In this document: positions 5,229 through 5,607 of the stretch, in pieces
Position numbering within the stretch: position 1 is the first letter of the stretch
Layout: every line of letters begins with the position of its first letter
Origin: Gammaproteobacteria bacterium
Lineage (GTDB): Bacteria; Pseudomonadota; Gammaproteobacteria; UBA9214
Direction of reading: 5' to 3'
Length of the DNA stretch: 5,607 nucleotides
Assembly (NCBI GenBank): GCA_029864225.1
Contig: JAOTTU010000129.1
Location: 1 to 5,607 of the forward strand
Notes under the pieces: model-generated
What the model saw: only the letters and a program-made list of their open reading frames with translations
What the model was told of the DNA's origin: nothing
Databases searched by the model: none
Program-made: the position numbers and the translations under genes

Positions 5229-5489
5229 ATGAACCATCAGTGGCAGGAACGCACCCGTCCCGTGCGTCTCGAAAGGCGCTATGAGTTCCAGGATTACAGT
5301 ACTTTGCGTGACTTCCTGGACCGGGCGGCCGAATTGTCCGAGCGCGAAGGCCTGTATCCCGACATGGGGTTTGGCCGCGACTACGTGAACATCACCATTC
5401 ACGTGGAAGAGGGAGACGAGGCACTGGGCGATAATCAGCATCGATTCGCCGAGCAGCTCGATCAGCTTGCCAACGAAACGACTCACTGA
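5229..5489 (+). CDS. Pterin-4a-carbinolamine dehydratase-like protein, acRAF-type Rubisco assembly factor
   Basis: This 86-residue protein has the fold pattern of pterin-4a-carbinolamine dehydratase (PCD), but the catalytic HHP motif is replaced: the sequence reads EGLYPDMGFGRDYVNITIHVEE (residues 40-61, split here by Leu42-Tyr43 in place of the two His). Enzymatic PCD activity is therefore unlikely. In alpha-carboxysome operons a PCD-like protein of this kind, acRAF, was shown to act as a Rubisco assembly factor, and the position downstream of csoS1 and bfr fits. The ATG at 5229 was chosen because GGAGAG at 5216-5221 lies seven bases before it. A GTG at 5214 is in frame but would overlap that site. 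The N-terminus is Arg/Gln-rich and the last 20 residues form an amphipathic helix ending in the polar NETTH. It lies 12 bases before the ParA gene. Confidence 0.9.
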   Translation: MNHQWQERTRPVRLERRYEFQDYSTLRDFLDRAAELSEREGLYPDMGFGRDYVNITIHVEEGDEALGDNQHRFAEQLDQLANETTH

Positions 5490-5501
5490 GCGGTTCCCGG
5501 A

Positions 5502-5607
5502 ATGCCCGTAATTGCCGTAGTTGGCAACAAGGGTGGTGCAGGCAAAACCACGCTCAGCGTCAACCTGGCTGCCGGGCTTGCCAAGCAGGCCAGTATCGCC
5601 GTTCTGG
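5502..5607 (+). CDS. ParA-family ATPase, 5' end only, probably McdA
   Basis: Only 35 codons fall inside the window. The protein begins MPVIAVVGNKGGAGKTTLSV. A hydrophobic first strand leads into a deviant Walker A motif, KGGAGKT, with the signature lysine at residue 10 and the P-loop lysine at 15, followed by the helix NLAAGLAKQ. This is the start of a ParA/MinD-type ATPase, which dimerises on ATP and binds DNA. In proteobacterial alpha-carboxysome operons such a gene is usually mcdA, which with McdB spreads carboxysomes over the nucleoid. A plasmid or chromosome ParA cannot be excluded from 35 residues, so no symbol is given. The ribosome site is weak (CCGGA at 5497-5501 directly before ATG), and the 12-base gap to the previous gene suggests co-transcription. 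The following gene should encode McdB if this reading is right. Confidence 0.85.
   Translation, partial: MPVIAVVGNKGGAGKTTLSVNLAAGLAKQASIAVL

Noticed and set aside
1..5607. A previously undescribed system, mobile element, tRNA or rRNA
   Set aside because: All genes match the known alpha-carboxysome operon order. I saw no transposase, terminal inverted repeats, RNA genes or CRISPR array.

Overview
The window is a segment of a proteobacterial alpha-carboxysome (cso) operon. All genes lie on the + strand and are packed tightly. In order: the 3' part of csoS2 (scaffold), csoSCA (shell-associated carbonic anhydrase, formerly csoS3), csoS4A and csoS4B (pentameric vertex proteins), two csoS1 genes (hexameric facet proteins), a bacterioferritin-like ferritin gene, a pterin-dehydratase-like gene (the acRAF type of Rubisco assembly factor), and the first 35 codons of a ParA-family ATPase that is probably the carboxysome-positioning protein McdA. 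Rubisco (cbbL, cbbS) would be expected just upstream, and mcdB, cbbQ/cbbO or csoS1D further downstream; none of these is in the window.

The gene order (csoS2-csoSCA-csoS4AB-csoS1-bfr-acRAF-parA) resembles sulfur-oxidising chemolithoautotrophs such as Halothiobacillus. Marine cyanobacteria instead carry csoS1 ahead of cbbL. The DNA is GC-rich. A chemolithoautotrophic gamma- or betaproteobacterium is most likely; the genus cannot be fixed from sequence reading. H. neapolitanus has three csoS1 copies here, while this locus has two.

Layout: 1-1872 csoS2 (open at the left edge); 1891-3417 csoSCA; 3417-3674 csoS4A and 3674-3958 csoS4B, chained by one-base stop/start overlaps; 3959-4015 an AT-rich gap with a candidate internal promoter and a hairpin; 4016-4333 and 4379-4693 the csoS1 pair, each with a strong Shine-Dalgarno; 4694-4730 a gap with small hairpins; 4731-5168 the ferritin-like gene; 5169-5228 a gap with a short direct repeat and hairpin; 5229-5489 the acRAF-like gene; 5502 to the right edge the ParA ATPase. 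No stretch over 300 bases lacks a gene.

Together the genes build a CO2-fixing microcompartment. CsoS2 ties Rubisco to the shell, CsoS1 hexamers form facets, CsoS4A/B close the vertices, and CsoSCA turns imported bicarbonate into CO2 inside. The acRAF-like protein helps Rubisco assembly and the ParA protein spaces carboxysomes over the nucleoid. The role of the ferritin-like protein is not established. This is a known system, not a new one. The parts worth a second look are the ferritin-like protein, the cysteine pattern of the CsoS2 repeats, the protein-identical but codon-diverged csoS1 pair, and the likely separate expression control of csoS1.
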